Shown here one piece after another: positions 1 through 7,128 of a stretch of 64,000 nucleotides of DNA. Below the pieces are notes generated by a model. It did no database searches, had not been told where the DNA came from, and worked only from the letters and a program-made list of their open reading frames with translations. Source of the stretch: Lysobacteraceae bacterium PS02340 (GTDB taxonomy: Bacteria; Pseudomonadota; Gammaproteobacteria; Xanthomonadales; Xanthomonadaceae); contig JASCOC010000002.1 in the NCBI GenBank assembly GCA_029959605.1, positions 124,001 to 188,000 on the forward strand, read 5' to 3'. Numbering within the stretch: position 1 is the stretch's first letter; each line of letters starts with the position of its first letter. The translations under genes were made by a program, and so were the position numbers.

Positions 1-174
1 GCGTTCCTCGCGCAGCAGCTGCGCCTGCGCATCGGTCCAGAAAGGCGCTTCTTCCAGCCGCACGTCGTCGGGCAGCGGACCGTGTTCGGCGATGAAGGCG
101 CGGATCGAGGCCTCGTCGTTGGGCAGGCCCAACTGGGCGAAGAGTTCCGAAAACGGATGGATGGTCGATTCCAC
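1..174 (-). CDS. DUF2789 family protein (3' end outside window)
   Basis: Gene cut by the left window edge; the first 58 codons are visible. The start is GTG, with GGAG six bases upstream, and an in-frame TAG about 30 bases upstream excludes a longer start in that direction. The protein begins with a HPFSELFAQLGLP segment, followed by an acidic helical stretch containing PLPDDV and APFWTDAQAQLLREE, which I recognise as the DUF2789 pattern. Family members are about 75 residues, so only some 15-20 residues should be missing. No function is established for the family. It is a single gene here, transcribed away from the DUF1328 gene's hairpin. Confidence 0.8.
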   Translation of the reverse strand, partial: MESTIHPFSELFAQLGLPNDEASIRAFIAEHGPLPDDVRLEEAPFWTDAQAQLLREER

Positions 175-264
175 GATGCACTCCAGGTTGGTCGTGCACC
201 GAGCCTAACGCGGTCTGCGTCAACGCCGTTTCAGGCGCACGCGGAATTCCGGATGCCGGACACG

Positions 265-291
265 CGAACCGCCCGGCATGCGGGCGGTTCG
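265..291 (-). terminator. hairpin downstream of the DUF1328 gene
   Basis: An 11-bp perfect stem (CGAACCGCCCG against CGGGCGGTTCG) with a five-base loop lies just after the stop of the small membrane protein gene at 317-493. There is no clear T run, so termination efficiency is uncertain. The G+C-rich stem and position fit an intrinsic terminator of the kind common in high-G+C genomes. Confidence 0.55.
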
Positions 292-316
292 GTCGACACC
301 TGTGCAGCGTTACAGA

Positions 317-493
317 CTAACTGGCGACTTTCTTGGCGACCGTCAGGCCCAGCACGAACAGCACGACAGCGATGATGACCGCTGCCCAGAACAGGAACTT
401 CGCGATGCCCATCGCGCCACCGGCAATACCGCTGAAGCCGAGCGCGCCGGCGACGAGGCCGATGACTGCGAAAATGATGGCCCACTTGATCAT
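317..493 (-). CDS. DUF1328 (YtjA-like) small membrane protein
   Basis: A 58-residue protein, the usual length for DUF1328/YtjA. It starts [20 protein letters not shown] and has two hydrophobic helices (about residues 4-20 and 32-52) separated by a glycine-rich turn ([12 protein letters not shown]), ending in a short basic tail (AKKVAS). The reading frame is open much further upstream, but AAGGAGA just before this ATG and the family length fix the start. It should sit in the inner membrane. In other bacteria such genes are often stress or envelope responsive, but nothing here shows its role. It stands alone between two hypothetical genes. Confidence 0.85.
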   Translation of the reverse strand: MIKWAIIFAVIGLVAGALGFSGIAGGAMGIAKFLFWAAVIIAVVLFVLGLTVAKKVAS

Positions 494-594
494 GAAACGT
501 TCTCCTTGCGGGGCGACGCGAATCCACGTCGCCAGTGGCCGAAATCTTCCGCCGCGTGCGGTGCGGATCGCGTGAACGCACGCCGTGCGTCGCG

Positions 595-1221
595 TCAGCG
601 TACGCGGCGGGCGAGCGCGCGCAGCACGCAGAACATCCAGCCGAGAATCAGCACGATCACCGTCTTCTGCGCGAGACCGCGGGGCGCGTCGCGCCAGGCG
701 GCGAGCACCCAGACCGATGCGAAACACAGCAGTGCCCACGGCAGTGCCCAACGCGCCGTGCGCCGCCACCCGGGATCGCGCAGGAAACCGAGCGCCTGCA
801 CCACCATGCCGGTCGTCGCGAACAGGAACGCGCCCTGCGCGGACACACCATGGATCAGACCTTCCAGCGATCGATCCACGCCCGGCATGTCCATCCACGC
901 ATACGCGGTGATCGACAGCGAGGTGCCGGCAAGCGCGAACAGCAGCAGCGCCGCCGCGCTGCGTGCCGGCAGCGCATGCGCTTCGCGCAAGGCCCAGCCG
1001 AGCGCGACCATGCCGATGCCGAGCGCGACGTATGCGATCTGCAGCAACGGCCCCCAATCACCGATCAGATACAGGCTCATCTGGCTGGCGACGGGATCGA
1101 GCCCGGGACGCAGGAGATGCAGCGCGACGGCCGCGGCGACAAAAACGGCGAGACTCGCGGCCGCGACGTGGCGCGCGCGGCGGATCGCAGGGCGCTGCGC
1201 AGGATCGATAAATGCTGACAT
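595..1221 (-). CDS. DUF998 family integral membrane protein
   Basis: A 208-residue polytopic membrane protein with about six hydrophobic helices and short polar loops. After TM1 it shows the DUF998 pattern of a loop with a conserved serine ([24 protein letters not shown]) leading into TM2. The C-terminus is basic (RALARRVR), as expected for a cytoplasmic tail. I chose the ATG at 1221; an in-frame GTG at 1269 would add 16 residues that look unlike a membrane protein start. Neither start has a strong Shine-Dalgarno sequence. Function is unknown; no neighbour suggests one. Confidence 0.7.
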   Translation of the reverse strand: MSAFIDPAQRPAIRRARHVAAASLAVFVAAAVALHLLRPGLDPVASQMSLYLIGDWGPLLQIAYVALGIGMVALGWALREAHALPARSAAALLLFALAGTSLSITAYAWMDMPGVDRSLEGLIHGVSAQGAFLFATTGMVVQALGFLRDPGWRRTARWALPWALLCFASVWVLAAWRDAPRGLAQKTVIVLILGWMFCVLRALARRVR

Positions 1222-1326
1222 CGGGAACTGGCGTCGGAACTTCGCGACGCATGCTACCGGAGCCGTCACGTTCCGCTAGCCGCGCACCCGTGACGATGCG
1301 CACCACTCCGTAGATCCCGTGCTCCG

Positions 1327-2373
1327 ATGCCGCGCGACACCCGCAACCGACACGCCGCGATCCGCCTGCCCGACCTGCGCATCGACAGCTGCAACCTGCC
1401 CCTGCGCGATCCCGACGGCGACGGGTTTCTCGGCGATCGCGCGAGCCAGACCGCGTTCCGCCGGTTTCTCGATGCGCGGCGCCGGCACCATTTCACCGGA
1501 CGCCGCGATCCCTTCGGTCGCACGGCGACCCATGCCATCTCCAAGAGCGAGATCGATCTGGTGCTGGTCGGCGGCGACGCCGATGCCGCGCACCTCGTGC
1601 ACGCGGCAGTCGAGGACCATGCGCACCAGCTCGCCGGTGTGGTGCGCGGCTTTCTGGCGACCGACGATTGGCACGGCGTGCGCCGCATCGTCATCGGCGG
1701 CGGATTTCCCGGCAGCCGCGTCGGCGCGCTGTCGGTGCGCCGCGCCGCACGTCTGCTCAAGCTCGCGCGCAGCGGCGTGGACCTGTCGCTGCTGCGCCAC
1801 GACGGCGACGATGCCGGTCTGCTCGGCTGGGTGCCGCTGGCCCCGGCGGCGACGCATCGGCACGACGCCTTCCTCGCGGTCGACATCGGCGGCACCAACA
1901 TCCGCTGCGGCATCGTGGCGCCACGGTTCGCCCAGCGCGAGGACGGCAGCCGCGCCCGCGTGCTCGAACGCAGCCAGTGGCGCCATGCCACCGAATCGCC
2001 CGATCGCGAGGACGCGGTGACCCGGATGGCGGCGATGCTCAATGGCCTGATCGCGCATGCGCGCACGCTGGGGCTGCGGCTGGCACCGTTCGTGGGCATC
2101 GCCTGCCCCGGACAGATCCACGTCGACGGACGCATCCTGCACGGCGCGCACAACCTGCCTGGCGACTGGGAGGCCGAGCATTTCCGCCTCGCCGACGTGC
2201 TGCAACAGCGGCTGGACCGCATCGGCACGCGCGCGCCGCAGGTCCTGCTGCACAACGATGCCGTGGTGCAGGGGCTGAGCGAGCGCCCGCGCATGGCGTC
2301 CGTCGAGCGCTGGGGCGTGCTGACCATCGGCACCGGCCTGGGCAACGCCAGCTACACCAACCGCCGCGCCTGA
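1327..2373 (+). CDS. ROK-family protein with halves in reversed order (glucokinase-like)
   Basis: A 348-residue protein of the ROK/actin-like sugar kinase superfamily. The nucleotide-binding signature DIGGTN is at residue 186 rather than near the N-terminus. It is followed by a PG segment (ACPGQI), a NDA motif (LLHNDAVVQGLSE) and GTGLGN just before the C-terminus. Residues about 85-170 instead resemble the usual C-terminal half of ROK proteins: a GD-A start, a long helix, IVIGGG near residue 122 and GDDAGLLG at 160-167. The canonical order is thus inverted. The CxCGxxGC zinc site of typical ROK repressors/kinases is not seen. Likely a cytoplasmic sugar kinase or a derived non-catalytic protein; substrate unknown. 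It is monocistronic. Confidence 0.75.
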   Translation: MPRDTRNRHAAIRLPDLRIDSCNLPLRDPDGDGFLGDRASQTAFRRFLDARRRHHFTGRRDPFGRTATHAISKSEIDLVLVGGDADAAHLVHAAVEDHAHQLAGVVRGFLATDDWHGVRRIVIGGGFPGSRVGALSVRRAARLLKLARSGVDLSLLRHDGDDAGLLGWVPLAPAATHRHDAFLAVDIGGTNIRCGIVAPRFAQREDGSRARVLERSQWRHATESPDREDAVTRMAAMLNGLIAHARTLGLRLAPFVGIACPGQIHVDGRILHGAHNLPGDWEAEHFRLADVLQQRLDRIGTRAPQVLLHNDAVVQGLSERPRMASVERWGVLTIGTGLGNASYTNRRA

Positions 2374-2533
2374 ACCGCAGCGCGTGCACCGGGCCGGGCC
2401 GGTGCCCTCGGGTGCTATGCTCGATCCTCGGGCCGCGCCCGATCCGTGCGCTCCGCGCGACCTGAGCCGTCGCCCGCCTCGCTTTCTCTCCCGCGTGACC
2501 GCCCCGTTCGGGGCTCCGCTCACAGGAAGCGTC

Positions 2534-3202
2534 GTGCCCGGTTATTCCACCCGTATTGTGAACGTCCAGGTCGGTGACCATGCCTACCGCCTGCGCGTGC
2601 TCGGTGATCTGCAGCAGTTCGCCGATCCTGATGGTCTTGGCGCGGATCTGGGCATTTCGTCGGCGCAGTGGTCCCTGTTCGGCCAGCTGTGGCCGTCGGG
2701 TCGCTTGCTGGCGCAGACGATGGAACGCGCCGATGTGGCGGGCAAACGCATTCTCGAGACGGGCTGCGGCATCGGCCTGTCGAGTCTGGTGCTGCAGCGT
2801 CGCGGCGCGATCGTGGTGGCATCGGACATCCATCCGCTGACCGAAGGATTCCTCGCCTACAACGCGGCGCTCAACGCGCTGGATGCGGTGCACTACCGGC
2901 AGATGCGCTGGAACGTCGCGCTCACCACACTGGGGCGGTTCGACATGATCATCGCGTCGGACGTGCTGTACGAGCGCGCGCATGCGGCGTTGCTGGCCGA
3001 CGTGGTGGAGCGCTATGCGCAGCCGAGCGCCGAAGTCGTGATCAGCGACCCGGGCCGCGGCAACAGCGCGGCGTTGAGCCGGCTGCTCGACGCGCAGGGC
3101 TTCTCGCTGCAGGAGTCGCGTGCCGGCATCGACAACGAGGCCGACGCCCTGCCGCGCGGTCGCATCCTGCATTACCGCCGCGCGATGGGCCGCCTGCAAT
3201 GA
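2534..3202 (+). CDS. SAM-dependent methyltransferase (METTL/lysine-methyltransferase-like)
   Basis: A 222-residue class I methyltransferase. The start is the GTG at 2534, preceded by AGGAAGC; the open frame extends upstream through low-quality sequence. The SAM-binding motif I is ILETGCGIGLSSL (about residues 75-87), motif II ends in the acidic VVASDIHP, and the post-motif MIIASDVLYE matches the family of protein N-methyltransferases (methyltransf_16/METTL-like). There is no signal peptide, so it should be cytoplasmic. The target is unknown and could be a protein lysine or a small molecule. Its stop overlaps the next gene's start in an ATGA, so the two are co-translated. Confidence 0.75.
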   Translation: MPGYSTRIVNVQVGDHAYRLRVLGDLQQFADPDGLGADLGISSAQWSLFGQLWPSGRLLAQTMERADVAGKRILETGCGIGLSSLVLQRRGAIVVASDIHPLTEGFLAYNAALNALDAVHYRQMRWNVALTTLGRFDMIIASDVLYERAHAALLADVVERYAQPSAEVVISDPGRGNSAALSRLLDAQGFSLQESRAGIDNEADALPRGRILHYRRAMGRLQ

Positions 3203-3501
3203 GCGCGCGCGCGGACTGCGACCGCTGCGATGCGGTGTGTTGCCGCCTGACGGTGGTGCTGCAGCCGGGCGATGTCGTCCCGGCGCGTTTCACCGATGTC
3301 ACCGACGCCGGGCTGCCGGTCATGGCGCGTGACGAGGAAGGCTGGTGCGTCGCCATCGACAGCGCCCGCATGTGTTGTTCGATCTACGAAAGCCGTCCCG
3401 ACGTGTGCCGCCGATTCGTCATGGATGGTCCCTACTGCCGCGACATCCGCGCCGATTACATCGAGCGTGGCAGTCGCGGCATCCCGCTGGCGATGTATTG
3501 A
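3199..3501 (+). CDS. YkgJ-family cysteine cluster protein
   Basis: A 100-residue protein with an N-terminal CxxCxxxCC cluster (C7, C10, C14, C15) and further cysteines in MCCSIYESRPDVCRRF and YC. This arrangement is typical of the YkgJ/UPF0153 family, thought to bind zinc or an iron-sulfur cluster. The SIYExRPxxCRRF box is the family's hallmark. The start overlaps the methyltransferase stop by four bases (ATGA), and the hypothetical gene at 3515 follows after 13 bases, so the three form an operon. Biological role unknown; a metal-dependent modification partner of the methyltransferase is possible but is inference only. Confidence 0.8.
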   Translation: MSARADCDRCDAVCCRLTVVLQPGDVVPARFTDVTDAGLPVMARDEEGWCVAIDSARMCCSIYESRPDVCRRFVMDGPYCRDIRADYIERGSRGIPLAMY

Positions 3502-3514
3502 CGGAGTCCACCGG

Positions 3515-3757
3515 ATGTCCCGCACCAAACCCCCGAGTCCCCCGCAGTCCGACACGCGTCACCTGTTCGCAGGGGCGCGCAAACCCAACGAGCGTGGCGC
3601 ATCGCTGACCAGCGACCGCATCGCCGATGATCTGGCCTCGTTCCGCAAGTCGGGCGGCAAGATCGAAGTGCTCGGCAACACGCGCACCCTGACCCGCATC
3701 GACGCGCCTGCCGCGCCGCCGGTCGAGGCTGCGCCGCGCAAACGCCGCGCGAGCTGA
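3515..3757 (+). CDS. small hypothetical protein, third gene of methyltransferase operon
   Basis: An 80-residue protein I do not recognise. The ATG at 3515 has GGAG eight bases upstream and lies 13 bases after the YkgJ-like gene. The sequence has an arginine/proline-rich N-terminus (MSRTKPPSPPQSDTRHLFAG), a central segment with conserved-looking polar residues (TSDRIADDLASFRKSGGKIEVLGNTRTLTRID) and a basic tail (APRKRRAS). No membrane segment or cysteine is visible. The middle segment reads like a small regulatory or ribosome-associated polypeptide, but that is a guess. Confidence 0.6.
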   Translation: MSRTKPPSPPQSDTRHLFAGARKPNERGASLTSDRIADDLASFRKSGGKIEVLGNTRTLTRIDAPAAPPVEAAPRKRRAS

Positions 3758-3839
3758 ACTCCGCTGCCGTCGCGTCGACGACGGCGCGGCGATGCACATG
3801 TCCTTATCGTGTGGGCCTGACATCGCAGGAGCCGCCCAC

Positions 3840-4640
3840 ATGTCGCTGACGCCGCCGATTCGACCCTTCGATGCCACACCGTTGCGCGATCGCGTGGTAC
3901 TGGTCACCGGCGGCGCGCAGGGCATCGGGCGCGGCATCGCGCAGGCGGTCCTGGGCGCCGGCGGCCGCGTGGTGATCGGCGATCTCGATCGCGATGCCGG
4001 CAAGGCCTGCCTCCTCGAGTGGGATGTCGGCGACCGCGCCCGTTTCCTGCCGCTCGACGTTGCGCGCGAAGCCTCGGTGCGTGCGTTCGTATTCAAAGCG
4101 CTCGCGGCGTATGGACGCATCGACGGTCTGGTCAACAACGCAGGGCCTGCCGATCCGGTGATCGATGACGTCTCGACGCTGTCGCTGGCCGACTGGCGAC
4201 GTTTCATCGACGCGCATCTGACCGGCACCTTCCTGTGCAGCAAGTACGCGCTGCCTGCGCTGCGCGACGCGCGCGGCGCGATCGTCAACATCGCCTCCAG
4301 CCGTGTGCTGCAGTCCGAGCCGCATACCGAAGCCTATGCGTCGGCCAAGGGCGGCATCGCTGGATTTACGCACGCACTGGCGATCAGCGAAGGCCCGCAG
4401 GTGCGGGTCAATGCGATCAGCCCGGGCTGGATCGTCACCGACGACTGGCGCAAGTCGTCGGCGCGTCGCAAGCCCACACTCTCGAAACGCGACCACGGCC
4501 AGCACCCGGTGGGCCGCGCCGGCGTGCCCGACGACATCGGCGCGCTCGCAGTGCATCTGCTCTCCGACGCTGCGGGATTCATCACCGGCCAGAATCTGGT
4601 CGTGGATGGCGGCATGACGCGCAAGATGCAGTACGCCTAA
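3840..4640 (+). CDS. SDR-family oxidoreductase
   Basis: A 266-residue classical short-chain dehydrogenase/reductase. The Rossmann glycine motif is VTGGAQGIGRG (about residues 22-32), followed by the structural NNAG (VNNAGPAD), the catalytic serine in NIASSRV and the YxxxK pair in YASAKGG. The C-terminal substrate region ends GQNLVVDGGMTRKM, as in family members that act on small alcohols or sugars. The ATG at 3840 follows AGGAG; an upstream ATG at 3792 would add 16 residues with no good ribosome site. Cofactor preference and substrate cannot be read from the sequence. It is a stand-alone gene. Confidence 0.85.
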   Translation: MSLTPPIRPFDATPLRDRVVLVTGGAQGIGRGIAQAVLGAGGRVVIGDLDRDAGKACLLEWDVGDRARFLPLDVAREASVRAFVFKALAAYGRIDGLVNNAGPADPVIDDVSTLSLADWRRFIDAHLTGTFLCSKYALPALRDARGAIVNIASSRVLQSEPHTEAYASAKGGIAGFTHALAISEGPQVRVNAISPGWIVTDDWRKSSARRKPTLSKRDHGQHPVGRAGVPDDIGALAVHLLSDAAGFITGQNLVVDGGMTRKMQYA

Positions 4641-4759
4641 CGCGGGCGTCACGCTGCACCCCCGGCGCTGAACCGCCCTCGCGACCCATAGCGTTTTTCA
4701 CCTGCGATTGCGCACGCGACTGCAAGCATGCGGCTCTGTCATCCGCACGGAGAACAACC

Positions 4760-5125
4760 ATGAAGCCGATCCGTACCCTCGTCGCGCTGGGCCTTCTGTC
4801 GCTGGCCGGCACGAGTCTCGTCCACGCCCAGACCTACGGCCCGCAGGACGAAGGACGCCGCTTCAACGACGGCAGTCGGGTGGTCTGCAACGACGTCGAA
4901 GTGCGTCGCAATTCCTCCGACCCGAACCGCGTCGCCGGCACGGCCGCGGGTGCCGTGATCGGTGGACTGGTGGGCAACCAGATCGGCAGCGGCAACGGCC
5001 GCAAGCTGGCCACGGTCGGTGGCGCCGTCGCAGGTGGCGCGATCGGGCGCAACGTGCAGGGCAACCGTCAGGAAGCGAACGGCAACCGCGTCGTCGAAAC
5101 CCGTTGCGAGCGCGTGCGTCGCTGA
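4760..5125 (+). CDS. glycine-zipper 2TM outer-envelope protein
   Basis: A 121-residue exported protein. The signal peptide is MKPIRTLVALGLLSLAGTSLVHA, probably cleaved before QTYG. The mature part contains a glycine-zipper pair, GTAAGAVIGGLVGNQIGSGNG and VGGAVAGGAIGRNVQG, as in the 17-kDa surface antigen (rickettsial) and YmgG/SlyB-like families. There is no lipobox cysteine, so this is a soluble or membrane-inserted rather than lipid-anchored variant. GGAG lies shortly before the ATG. These proteins sit in the periplasm or outer membrane and are often envelope-stress induced; a specific role here is not known. Confidence 0.8.
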   Translation: MKPIRTLVALGLLSLAGTSLVHAQTYGPQDEGRRFNDGSRVVCNDVEVRRNSSDPNRVAGTAAGAVIGGLVGNQIGSGNGRKLATVGGAVAGGAIGRNVQGNRQEANGNRVVETRCERVRR

Positions 5126-5160
5126 TCAAGCGACGGTATTCCTGAAAATCGATCACCCGG

Positions 5161-5185
5161 ACGGGTCGGCCATGTGCCGGCCCGT
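5161..5185. terminator. hairpin between convergent genes
   Basis: A ten-base stem (ACGGGTCGGC against GCCGGCCCGT, one G-T type mismatch) with a CATGT loop separates the convergent glycine-zipper and DUF2058 genes. No T run is present. Its position suggests a bidirectional terminator. Confidence 0.45.
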
Positions 5186-5201
5186 TCGCGTATGCGCGGT
5201 G

Positions 5202-5738
5202 TCACCAGACCAGATCGTCCGGCACTGCGTACTTCGGATCGTCGTAGCCGTCATCAACGCTCTGCGCCGGCGTGTCGCCGCCGTGGTCGAGCACGATCGC
5301 CTGCGGATCGCGCTCGCGCACGCGCGCGACGACGGCGCGCGGCAGCAGTACGAAGCTGCCGTCCAGACGCGCGATCACCAGCGCACCGCTCGCCAATTGG
5401 CGCGCCTGCGCGTCGTCGACGACGACGCTGCGGATGCCGCCGTCGACATCGAAGCGGTACGCGCGCTCGCCGGACGACTTGACCTGGTGGTCGACGACCA
5501 GCTGCCGCGCCTGGCCGCGACGCTCGCGTTCGCGGGCTTCCTCGTTGCGGGCCTGCGCGAGCGCGCGATCGCGTTCGGCCTTCTCCTGGCGCAGGCGCTC
5601 GGCCTCGCGCTGGGAGTCGGTCTTGGCCGCAGGCTGCTTGCCGTGGCGCGCCTTCGTCTGCTCGCGCGCGATCTCGGCGACCTTGCCCTTCTTGACCAGA
5701 CCGGCCTTCAACAGCTGTTCCTGCAGCGGATTGCGCAT
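5202..5738 (-). CDS. DUF2058 (YaiL-like) nucleoprotein/polysome-associated protein
   Basis: A 178-residue protein that matches the YaiL/DUF2058 family in length and layout. It starts MRNPLQEQLLKAGLVKKGKVAEIAREQ, has a strongly charged helical middle rich in Arg, Glu and Gln (about residues 25-90), then a compact C-terminal domain (VVDHQVKSSGERAYRFDVDGGIRSVVVDDAQARQLASGALVIARLDGSFVLLP in outline). The ATG at 5738 agrees with the family start; the open frame upstream is not family-like. The protein is cytoplasmic. Function is not defined, though family members have been reported with ribosome or nucleoid fractions. Confidence 0.85.
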   Translation of the reverse strand: MRNPLQEQLLKAGLVKKGKVAEIAREQTKARHGKQPAAKTDSQREAERLRQEKAERDRALAQARNEEARERERRGQARQLVVDHQVKSSGERAYRFDVDGGIRSVVVDDAQARQLASGALVIARLDGSFVLLPRAVVARVRERDPQAIVLDHGGDTPAQSVDDGYDDPKYAVPDDLVW

Positions 5739-5812
5739 GCCACATCGTCCACGGTGTTCGGACGTCGATGATACCGGCTGCGCGACGACCGCTCCGGCGC
5801 TATCGTGCCGCG

Positions 5813-6319
5813 ATGGATCCCCTGCCCTATCTCGCCGGCTATCCGGCCGACGTCCAGATGCGTGTGCGCGCACTGCGCGATGACGGACGTCTGGGCGACT
5901 ACCTCGCCCGCCGCTATCCCGACCCGCATGCGATCCGCAACGACCGCCAGCTCTACGACTACGTGCAGGCGCTCAAGGACCGGCACCTGCGCCAGTCCAC
6001 ACCGCTGCACAAGGCGATCTACGACGGCAAGCTGCAGGTGCTCAAGCATGCGCTGGGCACGCACACGACTGTCTCGCGCGTGCAGGGCGGGCGGCTGAAG
6101 GCGAATCGCGAGATCCGCATCGCCAGCGTGTTCCGCGAGGCGCCGGCCGCGTTTCTCGAGATGATCGTCGTGCACGAACTGGCGCATCTGAAGGAGAGCG
6201 ACCATAACCGCGCCTTCTACAACCTGTGTACCCACATGTCGCCGGACTACCACCAGCTGGAGTTCGATCTGCGCCTGTATCTGATGCATCGAGAGATGCC
6301 GGAGCACACGCAGCGCTGA
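5813..6319 (+). CDS. YgjP-like (DUF45) metallopeptidase
   Basis: A 168-residue protein with the zinc motif HELAHLKESDH (about residues 120-130), as in the YgjP/DUF45 (WLM-like) metallopeptidases. The usual downstream acidic/His segment is present (YNLCTHMSPDYHQLEFDLRLYL). The N-terminal 60 residues form a charged helical part that varies between members. No signal peptide is visible, so it acts in the cytoplasm. The ATG at 5813 is the first methionine after the divergent DUF2058 gene, which starts 74 bases away. Substrate unknown. Confidence 0.75.
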   Translation: MDPLPYLAGYPADVQMRVRALRDDGRLGDYLARRYPDPHAIRNDRQLYDYVQALKDRHLRQSTPLHKAIYDGKLQVLKHALGTHTTVSRVQGGRLKANREIRIASVFREAPAAFLEMIVVHELAHLKESDHNRAFYNLCTHMSPDYHQLEFDLRLYLMHREMPEHTQR

Positions 6320-6456
6320 ACGAGGCGCGACACAACCGTTGATCCATATGCAACGATCCTTCCCGATCCGCCGGGTCGTTCTATCCGTGATACGTCGCCA
6401 GACTTGTGAACAGGCCGCCCGACGCGGCATCGATCCGTCCACCACGAGTCCCCGCC

Positions 6457-7056
6457 ATGCCCAACGCCTTCATTGCCGCCGCCACCCGCCGACGCAGCCA
6501 GTACGCACTCGGCAAGTCACTGCCGCTGTCGCAGGCCGACACCACTGCGTTGATCCAGGAAGCCGTGCGCCAGGCGCCCTCCTCGTTCAACTCGCAGAGC
6601 TCGCGCGCCGTGATCCTGTTCGGCGACGAGAGCCTGAAGTTCTGGGGCTTCGTCGAAGATGCGCTGCGCAAGATCGTGCCGGCCGATGGCTTCGCCGACA
6701 CCAAGGCCAAGCTCGACGGCTTCGCCGCCGGCGCCGGCACGGTGCTGTTCTACGAAGACACCGCGACGGTGCAGGCGCTGCAGGAGAAGTTCCCGCTCTA
6801 CGCCGACAACTTCCCGGTGTGGTCCGAGCACGCGAGCGGCATCGCGCAGTACGCCGTGTGGACCGCGCTCGCCGAAGCGGACATCGGCGCGAGCCTGCAG
6901 CACTACAACCCGCTGCCCGACGCAGCCGTCGCCGCCGAGTGGGACCTTCCGTCGACATGGCGCCTGCGCGCGCAGATGCCGTTCGGTTCGCACGAAGCCG
7001 GTTTCGGCGAGAAGACCTTCATCGACGACGCGATCCGGTTCCGCATCCACGGCTGA
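6457..7056 (+). CDS. nitroreductase family protein (Frm2/YdgI-like)
   Basis: A 199-residue FMN-dependent nitroreductase of the short Frm2/HBN1 type. The N-terminal phosphate-binding RRRSQYALG and the QAPSSFNSQSSRAVILFG segment match the FMN-binding part; AGAGTVLFYED and the C-terminal LRAQMPFGSHEAG are also typical. Family members reduce nitroaromatics or quinones with NAD(P)H. The ATG at 6457 is chosen by family length; no strong Shine-Dalgarno is seen. The gene is followed by the large 7072-7121 hairpin, which may terminate it. Confidence 0.85.
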   Translation: MPNAFIAAATRRRSQYALGKSLPLSQADTTALIQEAVRQAPSSFNSQSSRAVILFGDESLKFWGFVEDALRKIVPADGFADTKAKLDGFAAGAGTVLFYEDTATVQALQEKFPLYADNFPVWSEHASGIAQYAVWTALAEADIGASLQHYNPLPDAAVAAEWDLPSTWRLRAQMPFGSHEAGFGEKTFIDDAIRFRIHG

Positions 7057-7071
7057 TCTCCGCCGCGCATC

Positions 7072-7121
7072 CCGGATGAGGCAAGGCCCTGCGTAGAATC
7101 GCAGGGCCTTGCCTCATCCGG
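7072..7121. promoter_or_regulatory. perfect 22-bp inverted repeat covering the DUF885 gene's RBS
   Basis: Two 22-base arms (7072-7093 and 7100-7121) are exact reverse complements, separated by the six bases TAGAAT. The right arm ends inside CCGGAG, the probable Shine-Dalgarno of the ATG at 7129. The loop TAGAAT looks like a -10 box of this lineage. As RNA the hairpin would hide the ribosome site; as DNA it could be an operator around a promoter; for the upstream nitroreductase gene it could be a terminator, though no T run follows. Confidence 0.7.
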
Positions 7122-7128
7122 AGTTCCG

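Noticed and set aside
82-375. A 97-codon plus-strand frame at the left edge
   Set aside because: It lies opposite the DUF2789 gene and crosses a terminator hairpin; no motif.
6344-6382. Weak dyad AACGATCC...GGGTCGTT before the nitroreductase gene
   Set aside because: Short, mismatched and spaced by 13 bases; not distinguishable from chance at this base composition.
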